From Apricaphanius iberus (taxonomy: Eukaryota > Chordata > Actinopteri > Cyprinodontiformes > Aphaniidae), in the NCBI GenBank assembly GCA_028564705.1, contig JAPXFQ010001393.1, positions 682,001-746,000 of the forward strand: 64,000 nucleotides of DNA, written 5' to 3'. Positions within the stretch are counted from its first letter, which is position 1. Each line of letters starts with the position of its first letter. Position numbers and translations under genes: made by a program. Of the stretch, positions 23,999 to 34,360 are shown piece after piece. The notes under the pieces were generated by a model that saw only the letters and a program-made list of their open reading frames with translations, did no database searches and was not told where the DNA came from.

Positions 23999-24770
23999 GA
24001 TTGGTTTTTAGTTGACTCTTAAGGTTACACAGGAAACGCACAGGACTCCAGGAAAGATTTAAGAAGTTTTATTTTACAAAGTTTTGCAGGTTGAAATCAG
24101 CGGAGAAAGGACTGGACTGGTGGAATGCGGAGGACGGTGTGGGGAACTGGAGATTCAGGGTGGAGAGGGAGGTTAGGATCCGGTAACCGTGGCTTACTTG
24201 AGCAGTAAGGATGTCAGGTGAATCAATTCAATTCAATTCAGTTTATTTATATAGCGCCATTTCACAGCAGATGTCATCTCAAGGCACTTTACAAAAAGAG
24301 TTATTACAATACAATGTTTAGTGTAGAAATTACAGAACCACAGAAGATTGCGTCGTGGAATTCTCAGCAATCCCTCATACTGAGCAAGCATGCAGCGACA
24401 GTGGGAAGGAAAAACTCCCTTTTAACAGGAAGAAACCTCCGGCAGAACCAGGCTCAGCACAAGCGGTTATCTGCCGCGACCGTCTGTGGCTTGGAGAATA
24501 CATAACAGAGACACAGAAAGAGCAATAGAACTGATGCAGAAGTTTGTTGCAGGACGTGGAGAATTTTCCGTCACTGCAATGCCATCTTACTATAATAGAA
24601 AACAGGTTAGTGCTTGAATTGACAGCACATCATGCAGTTGGGGAGAAGTAGGAGAGAAAGTAGGAACAGACCCTAATAATGTCCTCCAACAGCCTAGCCT
24701 AAAGCAGCATAGCTACTAACATTAACCTGTCTCCTAGCTACTAGGAGACCTGGCTACCAACACTCTGTCT

Positions 24771-25159
24771 GAGTCCTCCTGATCGAGGCTCAGCCCGTGG
24801 ACGGTGTAGGGCCGGTAACGGCCCCCGTCATGCCGGGGTCTTCTCGGAGTCGGGTTGTTTGAGAATGCAGCCCAAAGTGGGTGGTAAACTCCATCTAAGG
24901 CTAAATACCGGCACGAGACCGATAGTCGACAACTATCTTAAGGAAAAAGACAGAACTGAGAGGACAGAGTTGAAGAGGGCGAGAAACGTTTAAGAGATAA
25001 ACGGGTGGGGTCCGCACAGTCTGCCCGGGGGATTCAACCCGGCAGGTAATGGGCGGCCGCACTGTGCGGGAGGATCCCCTTGAGGGACCTCTCTCCGGCG
25101 CTGGCTGGCCCCCGTGGGGCGCATTTCTTCCGCGGCGGTAAGCCGCGACCGGCTCCGGA
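24771..25159 (+). rRNA. 28S rRNA gene fragment (5' D1/D2 region), inserted
   Basis: The plus strand contains landmarks of the vertebrate large-subunit rRNA in the correct order: TGATCGAGGCTCAGCCCGTG, TCGGGTTGTTTGAGAATGCA, GGTGGTAAACTCCATCTAAG, TACCGGCACGAGACCGATAG, AAACGGGTGGGGTCCGC, CGCATTTCTTCCGCGGCGG and GCGACCGGCTCCGG. Several internal differences and deletions from the functional sequence show that it is a pseudogene fragment. The expected stretch with GTACCGTAAGGGAAAGTTGAAAAG is changed to CTATCTTAAGGAAAAAGACAG. It is antisense to the L2-A host. No 18S, 5.8S or remaining 28S sequence is present. Confidence 0.88.
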
Positions 25160-25312
25160 TCTTTACCTGGCTTACATTAATCTATCTCTACCTAGCTACT
25201 CTACCTCTTCCTATCTCTTCCTAACTTTTGACACTCTGCCTGACTACTAACATTAACCTGTCTCTTCCTATCTACCTGTCTGACCTGACTCTAACTACCT
25301 ATAAACATATCT

Positions 25313-25838
25313 CTAACTGTAAGCTTTGTCAAAGAGGAAAGTTTTTAGCCTAGTTTTAAAGATAGACAAATTGTCTGCTTCACGAACCAACCCTGGGAGC
25401 CGGTTCCATAGGAGGGGAGCCTGATAGCTGAAAGATCTGCCACCCATTCTACTTTTAGAAATCCTAGGAACTACCAGTAAACCTGCAGTCTGAGAGCGAA
25501 GGTCTCTGTTAGGAACATATGGAACAATCAGGTATCTTATGTATGATGGAGCTAGATTATTAAGGGCTTTATATGTCAGAAGGAGGATCTTGAATTCTAT
25601 TCTAGATTTTACTGGGAGCCAGTGAAGAGAAGCTAAAACAGGGGAAATGTGATCTCTTCTTTTAATATTCATCAGAATCCTAGCAGCAGCATTTTGAACT
25701 AACTGAAGATTTTTAATTGTATTCTGTGGACTACCTGATAATAGACAGTTACAGTAATCCAGCCTTGAAGTAACAAAGGCATGGACTAGTTTTTCAGCAT
25801 CACTCCTGGACAGGATGGTTCTAATTTCCTCTTGATTA
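25313..25838 (-). pseudogene. L2-A ORF2 C-terminal piece
   Basis: An open minus-strand frame from the truncation point encodes the post-RT domain: SRLDYCNCLLSG, LQLVQNAAARIL, HISPVLASLHWLPV, then LWNRLPGLVREADN, ending FLFDKAYS. These match 11.8-12.3 kb residue for residue with scattered changes. It lacks the endonuclease and RT catalytic parts, so it is a truncated relic despite the open frame. Confidence 0.9.
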
Positions 25839-26193
25839 CAGGTGTTTGTAGTTGTAGAGCATCAGGACGGAGCAACCTGGAGCGGTGACAGAAAGATGAT
25901 GAAGGAGGAGTGGCCACAACCCCAGAGGGACGAACGTTGGTGTTGAAGACTTGAGACTGAGACCCTGGAGCAGCGCCGGGGACCGACAAAGAAATCCAGA
26001 TCGGCAGGAATGACTCGGGAGGACGACACTCCTAGGAACGGAATCATCTGACGCTCGTCTGGTGGTAACGCTCCTCCTAAATACTGCCGGCGCTGATGAG
26101 GTAACCAGCTCCAAGTGTGTCAGCCCAACTCTCAGCACCTGTGGAAGGAAAGGGGAAATGGCTCCCTCTGCTGCATCCTGCCGGATCCTGACA

Positions 26194-29091
26194 GATACAG
26201 TTTAACCAATTTATTAAGTTATTACCAAAAAAAACAACAACTGAAGTTCAACTACCAGTTAATTCTGTTCAGCTAATTGCTAATGTAGTTGGCTACAGGT
26301 ACTTGCTACATAAACAAAATACAAAAATGATGTTTGACGATGTCAAAGCTACGCCAGTCGGGGGGCTTCCTGTATGTCCGTACGTCGTAATACGCGTGCA
26401 CGTGTAGAAACGGTGTACTGGCGCGAACGCACAGGCTGACGAACGGGGTGGGGTTTTATTACTTTTGTAATTTATCTCCTGGTTGCTCTGAAATAAAGAG
26501 ACCACGTTGCGCTTATCACTTAACTAGCTTTGGCTAACAAAGAGCTTTGACTTAAATGGCTACGAATACTAATAGAAAGGGTTACCAAGCTATGTTCGGC
26601 TCTGCGAGTTGCTCGGCAGCGCACCGGTTTGTGACTCCCAACCAAGTCAAAGATACACACGCTATCAAACACTGCTTCTCTACTAATTAAGAAACCAATA
26701 AATTCAACACAATCGTATAATCAAACTCAGCTTACTCATCAGAAGAAAACAGTACATTTCAAACACAGATCTGATTCATGAACGTTAAGAGGACATGCAT
26801 ATAAAAAAAAAACAAGAAATTAAAGAATCCCAATTTACTCCACCCAGGCTGAGTAAAAATGGAAATCTCTTACTTTGAGGCATCCGACCATTTGTTGCGG
26901 CAGAGAAAACTTCTTTCAGGGCGGAAAAACGCCACCCAAAAAAAGGGAAGCGAAAGGAAAAGTGAAGGAGAAAAGCTTTGATGGCCATTCTCAACTTATG
27001 GAAGGTTTGCTAGCATGAGGAAGGGTTGCGTCCGTCTCCCAGACTGTGTCAGGACTTTGGGCAGAACGGAAAGATCTCCTTTAGTTCAGAACGAATCGAA
27101 CCAGAGAGGACGAGCGGCTGGCCGCATGTCTTTTTTGAAATTTCACGGGGGGAAACCCCCCCTCTCTGCTGTTCCTTCGTCCACTCAGAAATATAGAAGG
27201 TACAGGATGGGCTGGCGAGTCGGTCCCGTGGCCAATCGACGAAACGGGATTTTTGAATGCCAGCCCTTCAGGAGTAAGGTCAGAGTGAGAGAGAGGGGGT
27301 CCTTGATCATCCAAAGTGCATGTGTCTGTCGCACTGTTTACACTCCGGGTGTAGTGTTCCTGGCCTGGGCGAAAAGTGGGGGATACCAGAACAGTTGGGG
27401 AATGGTGGCATCATCCATACTTAGAACCCTTTTATACTTTCATATATTCATGGGTAAGACCCAACAATAGAATGTCAAAAAGAATATGATGCCCATGAGG
27501 TTTACTGACTATACAAAAATAAACACAGAACGTTTGCCATAATAACTCCCTTATTAAAACTAATCCCAGTTGAGGAGCAGAAGATAGAGGGATGAACTAC
27601 AGATAGAGTCTTAGAATCTAGGTTACTCCACTCAGGCAGATGTTAAATTATGAACAAAGACATTTTCTGTGTACTGGATGTAGTAAATTATTAATTTTAC
27701 CAGGCTTTAGAAGAGTCCCCTTTGACCTCTTCTCTATCTGCAGATAAAGGATTAAACCAAAACGTCTTTTAATGGAAACTGCATTCAGGTCCCATGTGAC
27801 GTGGAAGTCGGCATTTTACCAGCTTTACACAAAGAGAGACACTTCATTAAAATGTGCATCGCAGCCATCCTTCAGCCTGAATGGCTACTATTAAAAGCAC
27901 AGAATCCTGGATTTGATTTCTGTCTGTTTGCCTTGAGAACTCTCAGCAGCATTACTTATCTGAAGTGACAGATGGAATGGCCACTTTAATTACCATGATC
28001 AGCTGCCCCACTGAGGATGAAAGTAAATCTCTCTGCACACGTTTTCATGGTCTGAGTCGAGAAATACTGAGCGGAGTAGCGTTCTTTCTCCAGGATCATG
28101 TATTTTTTAAAACCTTGCTTGCTGTCTTTTAACCTCCTCCAAAGAGAGCACATGAAGTGGAAAGAGAAAGAAAAAATAGACAGAGAGTGGGAGGCAGCCA
28201 TCTTGGACTGGGTAAAAAGTGTAATCCTGGTTACGCTGTATCAGCAGCAGAGGAGAGATAAGAGATTGAGGGAATGCCTGTGCAGGGAAATTCCCTCTCT
28301 GCAGAGACAGGAATACTGCAGATACTGCTGCAGGCAAATTAAAGTAAGAGGAGGTGGAATGAAGCACAGTCTCAGGGGCATCTCCAGGCTCATGGTAGCT
28401 CTTATTAAAACATTTTTCATACTGAAACATGTATTACTGAACAAAATGACCACAGACAGCCATCAGTAAGGCACGTTGGAAAATTATGCACATTTTGAAA
28501 ATGCTGCCCTAGCTGAACCTTTATCACTGCACATTAGGCCTGCAGAATCTATTAAAAATATTATAATCAAAATATTAGTATCACAAAAAACTACTTGGAT
28601 TGCAGTTTAAGTCTCATAAACATACTCAATGCACGCTGGTGTAAAATTCAGAATGGCCAAAAGGGGGGAACTGCTGATTTACTGCAACTAATATCTTCAT
28701 CCCAATAATATGTCTACCACGTGATTTTCTAACAATCAGTGCTTTAAGTGGGCCGGTACGCACCAGTACTCCGTCCCACCACTTCTAAAGAAAGCTTTAA
28801 CTTTAGAGTTCCATCACTTTTCTGAGTGCTGAGGACATTCTCATAGAGTCCCAATACTCTCATTAGTGTGTCTGTTATCTGTTGCTTGTGTGTACGCTGC
28901 TATGCTACATCAGAAAATAATAACATAATCCACAAACTTCTCTTTAATGATGGTTGGTTGGCTACATTCAATGCATAGTAAAGATGCCCTACTTATTTTT
29001 TACAAAGTACAAAAAAAACACACAAATCTATATTCTCTATAAATTTCTTCTTCTTAGCCTCTCAGAACCAATAAGCTCCTGGGCTGAGTGC
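26194..29091. other. Region without recognised gene
   Basis: Flanking DNA upstream of the Gypsy LTR and beyond. A possible LTR start on the minus strand lies at 27467 (TGTTGGGTCTTACCC with TATAAAAGG about 30 bases on). A 123-codon plus frame (28098-28469), rich in Arg, Lys, Glu and Cys, matches nothing I know, and a 151-codon plus frame (27015-27470) overlaps the LTR-like stretch. Neither is called as a gene. Confidence 0.35.
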
Positions 29092-29340
29092 TGACCTTTA
29101 CTTAAGAAACCCTCTCTGGATCAAGATGACTTAGCTAACTACAGACTTATATCTAACCTTCCTTTCTTATCCAAAATTCTTGAGAAAATAGTTTCTAATC
29201 AAGTATGTGAGCATTTAAACAGTAACAACCTGTTTGAGGAATTTCAGTCAGGTTTTAGAGCTCATCATAGCACTGAAACAGTACTGGTAAAAGTTACTAA
29301 TGATATTCTAATGGCCTCAGATAATGGATTTGTGACTGTG
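29092..29340 (+). pseudogene. L2-A RT fragment (copy 3, upstream piece)
   Basis: DNA nearly identical to 11143-11380 of copy 1: the fingers and pre-motif-A region with the [24 protein letters not shown] and [11 protein letters not shown] segments, read in shifted frames. It stops before motif A. The next recognisable L2-A sequence starts at about 30013, so a segment covering motifs A to C is missing or replaced by 29341-30012. Confidence 0.8.
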
Positions 29341-29559
29341 CACAAAACGGGGCCTGAAACTGGCGTACGCCACTTTAAAGCAAAAGTTGGGATTTATAAA
29401 AAACAGACTTGACGGGAAAATGTGCGCACCTGTACACCAACTCTGACCCATGCGTACGGACATTTTGGAGACAGGGAGGATACAATGATGCAGTGGGTGA
29501 GGTGGTGAACTGCTCAAACTGTAAGTATATAACTGCCCAAAATATATATATATATATAT

Positions 29560-29666
29560 CCATCCATCCATTTTCTTAACCGCTTAATCCTTAATGGGCC
29601 GCGGGGGTGCTGGTGTCTATCTCCAGCTGTCAACGGGCGAGAGGCGGGGTACACCCTGGACAGGTT
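29560..29666 (-). mobile_element. SINE B 3' fragment
   Basis: Matches the tail end of the SINE at 7962-8289: CATCCATCCATTTTCTTAAC, the GGGCCGCGGGGGTGCTGGTG block and TACACCCTGGACAGGTT. The tRNA head is absent. Confidence 0.8.
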
Positions 29667-29684
29667 AAAGGATTATTCTATTCT

Positions 29685-29689
<5 letters not shown>

Positions 29690-29718
<29 letters not shown>
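29690..29718. repeat. (AT)n microsatellite
   Basis: About 28 bp of alternating TA directly after a TTCTATTCTATTC tail; a second shorter tract is at 29542-29559. Confidence 0.9.
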
Positions 29719-29721
<3 letters not shown>

Positions 29722-30012
29722 ATAAATAAATGTAGACATATAAAATTGAAAATAAATAAATGTGAACATATATAATTAAATAAATGTGGAAATAAATAAT
29801 TAAACCAATGCGGAAATAAAGATAGCAACAAATAAATAAATAGATAACTAAATGTGTAAATAAATAACTATATTAATAAATAAATAATTAAAAGTTTATT
29901 CCCGTACTTAATTAATCCCAAATTGATGTATGTTTTATATTTATTTATGTATTTACAAATGTATTTCCTCACTTATTTATTTATATCCACCTTTATTTAT
30001 TAATTGTCAATT

Positions 30013-31014
30013 ACGGCAGAGTTGGTCCTCCATACTCTCCATTGGCTTCCCTTTAAATCAAGAATAGAGTTTAAGATCCTCCTCCTTACTTATAATGCCC
30101 TTAATAATCAGCTCCATCATACATCAGAAATCTGATTGTTCTATATGTTCCTAACAGAGAACTTTGTTCTCAGAATGCAGGTCTACTGGTAGTTCCTAGG
30201 ATTTCTAAAAGTAGAATAGGAGGCAGATCTTTAAGTTATCAGGCTCCTCTCCTGTGGAACCAGCTCCCAGTTTTAGTCCATGAGGCAGATACTCTGTCTG
30301 TTTTTAAGACTAGGCTTAAAACCTTAATTTTTGATAAAGCTTATAGTTAGAGTGGCATAGGTTATCCTGCGCTTTTTTTTTGTATTTATGCTGCTATAGG
30401 CTTAGACTGTTGGAGGACAGACTGAACACTTTTCTTCTCTCTTCTACTTTTCTCTTTTACTACGCCTCCCTTTGATAAAGCCTGTTTGATCAGGATGGAT
30501 TATAAAAGGTGTTCTTTTCTCTATTCTTCTTGCAAGAGCTTTGCAGATTATTTTAAGATCAACATTGATCAGAGAAATGGGACGATAACTGGTAGGAGAC
30601 GTAGGGTTCAGCTACAACGCCCCCTGCTGGATGGAGAGCATCGGTCCAGATCATACTGTCTCTTCTCTGTCTTCTCTGACCTCCAGACGGTCGTGGTAGA
30701 TGACCGCTTGTACTGATCCAGGTACTGGTTCTGGTTCTGCCGGAGGTTTCTTCCTGTTAAAGGGGAGTTTTTCCTCTCCACTGTTGCTGTATGCTTGCTC
30801 AGTATGAGGGATTGCTGAGGAATAGCTGTGTTTGGAGTCTGCATGATCTGGGCACAACCTTTTCGTCGATGACTCAATGCAATCTGCTTGGATTCCTAAC
30901 ATAGAAATCTTTTAACGTATTGTAATATTTGTATAATTGTATTGAAATGACTTTTGTTGTAAAGTGCCCTGAGATGACATTGGTGCTATATAAATAAAAC
31001 TGAATGGAATTGAA
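30013..31014 (+). mobile_element. L2-A copy 3, 3' part
   Basis: Encodes the decayed C-terminal domain of ORF2 (...NREL, AGLLVVPRISKSRIGGRSLS, LWNQLPVLVHEADT, ...FDKAYS, ending near 30350). The family 3' UTR follows, ending AAGTGCCCTGAGATGAC, GGTGCTATATAAAT and AACTGAATGGAATTGAA. A foreign piece of L1 RT (30468-30612) replaces part of the UTR. Confidence 0.85.
30468..30612 (-). pseudogene. L1 RT fragment embedded in the L2-A 3' UTR
   Basis: About 145 bp nearly identical to 59757-59905, which is RT coding sequence of the L1 at 58-60 kb (minus strand; the region with LINVDLKVICK-type residues just before the IND loop). It has no L1 tail or own TSD, so it did not arrive by ordinary L1 retrotransposition at this spot. 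Confidence 0.8.
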
Positions 31015-31571
31015 ATATCAATATGAAACAATCTTCAACATACCTTAGATTCATGACTTACGGTTTTTACCAACTGTTTCAAAACTAAGTCTCCTTTTTT
31101 CAAAACTCTACACACAATTCTCTAAACTGCACAAACAAAATCCAAAATGCCTCACATCCCCTTCAAAATGTTACACTTCATTCAAAATGCCATTCACACA
31201 TGTCAGAATGAAGCAATTGCATCAAATGGCAAACACTTTTTTCATAATAGTAAATTTTTGGATAAACCTTGTAAACAAGGTTGTTCAAAATCTAAAGCTC
31301 TTTGGTCTTTCATAGGCTTATATCTACATTTCAATACAATGTTCTACAGTGAAAGTAATATGTTGAGAGAGCTAACAAGTAGACCGGAAACACCAATGCA
31401 ATGTAGAAACAGAAAATACTTATTAGGTCAAACATTACTGTTGTGTACATTAGCATACAACAAAACTATAAACATGTAAACCAAAACTATTCTTTACAGT
31501 AAAATACAGTATTTTTGTGCGGGGTCCTGGTCCATAATTGGCAGGGGGGGCTAGCTGTCCCCAGTGCTAAG

Positions 31572-32972
31572 CTACGCTTCATCTCTTCTCTGAGCTGGGT
31601 CTGGCCACAATACTTCGTCCACATCGCATAAAATGTTCTCTCTTGGCAAACATCGAGGGAAGAATCTCTTAGCATGGCACATCCAACCTTGGACAGAGGC
31701 AACCTCTATGTCCCCACATGCGTTCTCCATTGCCCGGAGAAGCGGCATGCGGGCATGGGGTTGGCGATCATAGACTTTCCAGCGCCAGGCTGAGAAGAAT
31801 TCCTCTATGGGATTTAGAAAATTGAATATGGGGGTAGAAAATTATGAATATGGGGATTTAGAAAATTGTCAATGGGTGGTAAACCAGTTTTGGACTTGAA
31901 CATCCCAGTGAAAACTTACATTGTCCTATATAACCACAAATCTAGATGGCGCCTGATCTGGATCTGGGATAAGCATGGTGTAAATAGCATCAAGAAAAGT
32001 GAGTATATGGCCGGTGTTATTGTGGCATTGTGATGGAGGACCCCGTTTTGAGTGATGGCAGCACACATGGTTATATTACCCCCACGCTGTCCAGGGACAT
32101 TGGTAATTGCCTTCTGTCCTATGCGCCTGGTTTTGGTAAGGTTGAAGCCGACCTCATCCACATAAATAAATTCATGGCGTACTACATGGGCATCCATCTC
32201 CAATACTCTCTGTAACAGACAAAATGATATACAGAGGAGTAAATTTGGTATGTCTGAAGTACTGGAAGTAGTGTTGCATACATACCTCTACAAAGTCATG
32301 TCGCAGATTCTTGACTCTGTCAGAGTTTCTCTCAAATGGGACCTTGTAAATTTGTTTCATTGTCACTTGGTGCCGTTGGAGGATGCGTTGTATGATCGAC
32401 AGGCTTACAGCATTATGTTATTGAATATGTTGTCATTATTCAAGATATATTCTCTTATCTCTCGAATTCTAATCGCATTGTTGGCCAAAACCATATTTAT
32501 AATTGCAGTCTCTTGTACTGCTGTAAACAAGTGTCCTCGTCCTCCATGATGCCTTTGCCTTTCCACTCTGTACAGAATTCAAACACAGTATGTGTTCAGC
32601 ATAGGAACTGTAAACCATTCACGTACAAAAAAAATGTAGTACAGCATAACCGACCTCATTCATTCATTCATTGATGCAGTGCAGTAAATGGATGGCTTAG
32701 AGTCACAAATCTATGCAGTCATACGTATTTTACAGTACATTACTATTATGCTAAATAGTCATTAGATACTTGCATACCTGTTCTCATTTCTGAAGGTTCG
32801 AATTATGGACGCCACAGTAAATTGACTGTAGTTGGGCTGGACTCTCCGTCCAGCCTCTCTCATGGTCAAGCCGTGGTTGATCACATGATCAACAAGTGTT
32901 GCCCTAATCTCATCAGAGATGGTTCTCCTTCCTTCTCTTATTTGCCCTTGTCCTCTTCTTCCTCTTTCCCTT

Positions 32973-33003
<31 letters not shown>

Positions 33004-33075
33004 TTCCTCTTTCTCTTCCTCCTCCTCTGTTCCTCTTCCTTCTACTCTTGCTCTCTGTTCATTGTTAGCATCCAT
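31572..33075 (-). pseudogene. IS630/Tc1-mariner-like transposase, three exons, inactivated
   Basis: Exon 1 (33075-32778) starts MDANNEQ. It has a Glu/Arg/Gly-rich repeat tract, then SDEIRATLVDHVINHGLTMR and VASIIRTFRNENR (first HTH). A 210-bp intron (32777-32568, GTATGC...CTGTACAG) leads to exon 2 (32567-32286) with MKQIYKVPFERNSDRVKNL. A 76-bp intron (32285-32210, GTATGT...TTACAG) leads to exon 3. Exon 3 has FIYVDEVGFN (first catalytic Asp), PGQRGGNITMCAAI, VI*DNVSFH (second Asp; the usual Trp before it is TAG) and NPIEEFFSAW (catalytic Glu), ending VLWPDPAQRRDEA. Stops, a frameshift in the exon 1 repeat tract and a small duplication near 31810-31870 inactivate it. Intron positions are inferred from GT-AG and reading-frame continuity. 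Confidence 0.85.
32936..33055. repeat. TCC/TTCC polypyrimidine tract
   Basis: About 120 bp of C/T-only triplet-like repeat on the plus strand. On the minus strand it is the Glu/Arg/Gly-rich N-terminus of the transposase, so it is an expanded coding repeat. Confidence 0.85.
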
Positions 33076-33828
33076 TGTTCAAAACAGGTAATAATAACTT
33101 TGACCTATTTATAGGCCTATCTATACTAAAATAAACAGTGATTGGTTAGTGATAAGTTAAGCAATTAGTGTTTGCACATATAAGGAGTGTGTGTGCGTGA
33201 CCTGGTGAATAAGTGTAGCATTTTGATTGGTTGTGTTTGGAAAAAGAAAGCAGTCAATTCCTGTTAGATTTTTGTGTTTTAGGTTGAGAATTGTGTGTAG
33301 TGTTTTGAAAAAAGTGTCTTATGCAATTGCAAACTGAGTCAAAGGCTGAGAAGTAGCTTATGGTTTTGGAGATTTGATGTGTAGTTTTGCACTTTGAGTG
33401 AGAGGTTTCAAAATTTGTGTGGCATAAAAAGATTTTGTGTGTAAGCAGTTGGTAAAAACTGTAATATGCAGAACTGAACAAGCTGTTAGGTACATTTAAT
33501 TTGAATCAGATGCAGTGGTTTCAATGGATGGAGCTTGAATTTCCTGCTCTATTGGATCAAAATCTAATATGATGTAGCCCAAATTACATCCAGGTAGGAT
33601 CCAGGTAAGATCTAGCTCACATACGGCCCACATTCAGCCGAATGTGGCCTGCTTCTGGCCCGGACTAAGCCAAAAATCGGATCCGGCTCCCCATTACGGA
33701 TCTGGGTCAGTACTGGTATAGATCTGTTTCACAAATCCATAGTGGCCGATTCACCCAGGATTTCCATTGGATGTGTCAGCAGCATGTTACAGGAGCAGCA
33801 TGTTTTACTTGCGTATTCTGTTGCTTGG

Positions 33829-34360
33829 CCCTTTCCACGGGGGGCGTCAGCAGCACGTAGCAGCATGGAAGCAGCTGTCACTGAGAGACCCCGAAATCAT
33901 GCGAAATGACGTGCGTATTCGTCAATAAACGCAACAACAAGCAGGAAAAAGACTACAACCTGGCTCAAAAAGGTCTGTGTTTTTTGTTCTGTCCATTTTA
34001 CATTCGCAAATAAGTTTATGTTATGTCAGGGAATATAGAAAATCCCTCGAAGTGCAAAAGAATAATGTTTGTGGCGATCCGAGGTAGTGTAGACCCTCCT
34101 GCAACCTACTGACTTGTCATGGGGCCGCACAGGTAGTAAAGTAAAGCTACCGGAAAGAAGCACCTTCATTTTATTTTGAAAATTTCCAGATGCCGAGCCG
34201 TCTAATTTCCTGTCTTCCCCTATCAGAAATGTCAAAATGTACACGTTTCACAGGCATAGCGGGTAGAAAATAGGACTGCCACGTGAATTTAGAAAAGTGC
34301 TGCGACATGACTCTCCTGCGACGGGGCAAACTTGTGCTGCTTTCACCTCCGGTGGAAAGG
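33829..34360. mobile_element. Candidate MITE with 26-bp imperfect inverted ends
   Basis: The left end is CCTTTCCACGGGGGGCGTCA followed by GCAGCA. The right end is TGCTGC followed by TTTCACCTCCGGTGGAAAGG. About 20 of 26 positions are complementary. No clear TSD and no coding content, so the superfamily is unknown. Confidence 0.4.

Larger units (their letters stand above)
24221..25838 (-). mobile_element. L2-A LINE copy 2, 3' part, with rDNA insert
   Basis: On the minus strand the element is 5' truncated at 25838, just before the last part of ORF2, and ends with the family tail at 24221-24290 (AATTGAATTGAATT side, GCGCTATATAA, AGTGCCTTGAG). Flanking CAGGTG (24215-24220 and 25839-25844) is a 6-bp TSD. 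Its 3' UTR carries a 28S rRNA fragment (24771-25159) and repeated CTAACATTAACCTGTCTC blocks on both sides of it. Confidence 0.85.
23993..26193 (-). mobile_element. 5' LTR of the sushi-type Gypsy element, split by an L2-A insertion
   Basis: The minus strand begins TGTCAGGATCCGGCAGG at 26193 and runs to about 25839. It is then interrupted by the L2-A insert (24221-25838) and resumes at 24220 to end ...AACCAATCATGATA at 23993. The resumed part contains a GTAAAATAAAAC polyadenylation hexamer (about 24066-24077). The LTR is about 580 bp without the insert. CAGGTG is present on both sides of the insert. The terminal CATGATA contains the gag start codon. Confidence 0.8.
29341..30012. other. Composite repeat-derived insert between L2-A pieces
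   Basis: Starts with about 180 bp of GCGTACGC-rich sequence of unknown origin (29341-29530), then (AT)n, a truncated SINE B tail (29560-29666), a TTAAAGGATTATTCTATTC tail, a second (AT)n (29690-29718), and about 280 bp built from AAATAAATGTG-like units. The right half of that last part is roughly complementary to the left half. No gene. Confidence 0.55.
31061..33461 (-). mobile_element. Tc1/mariner-superfamily (IS630-like) DNA transposon
   Basis: 2.4 kb flanked by TA on both sides (31059-31060 and 33462-33463). The inverted ends are CGGTTTTTACCAACTG at the left and CAGTTGGTAAAAACTG at the right, differing at one base. The sub-terminal DNA on both sides has TTTTCAAAACT-like motifs. It contains one transposase pseudogene on the minus strand. 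TA target and DDE transposase fit IS630/Tc1/mariner. Confidence 0.85.

Noticed and set aside
24771..25159. Functional rRNA gene
   Set aside because: Only a short, diverged part of 28S is present, with deletions, inside a retrotransposon UTR.
27015..27470. 151-codon plus frame
   Set aside because: No recognisable domain, and it overlaps an LTR-like stretch on the other strand.
28098..28469. 123-codon plus frame, Arg/Lys/Cys-rich
   Set aside because: No family recognised, no splice or promoter context; overlapping minus frames of similar length exist.
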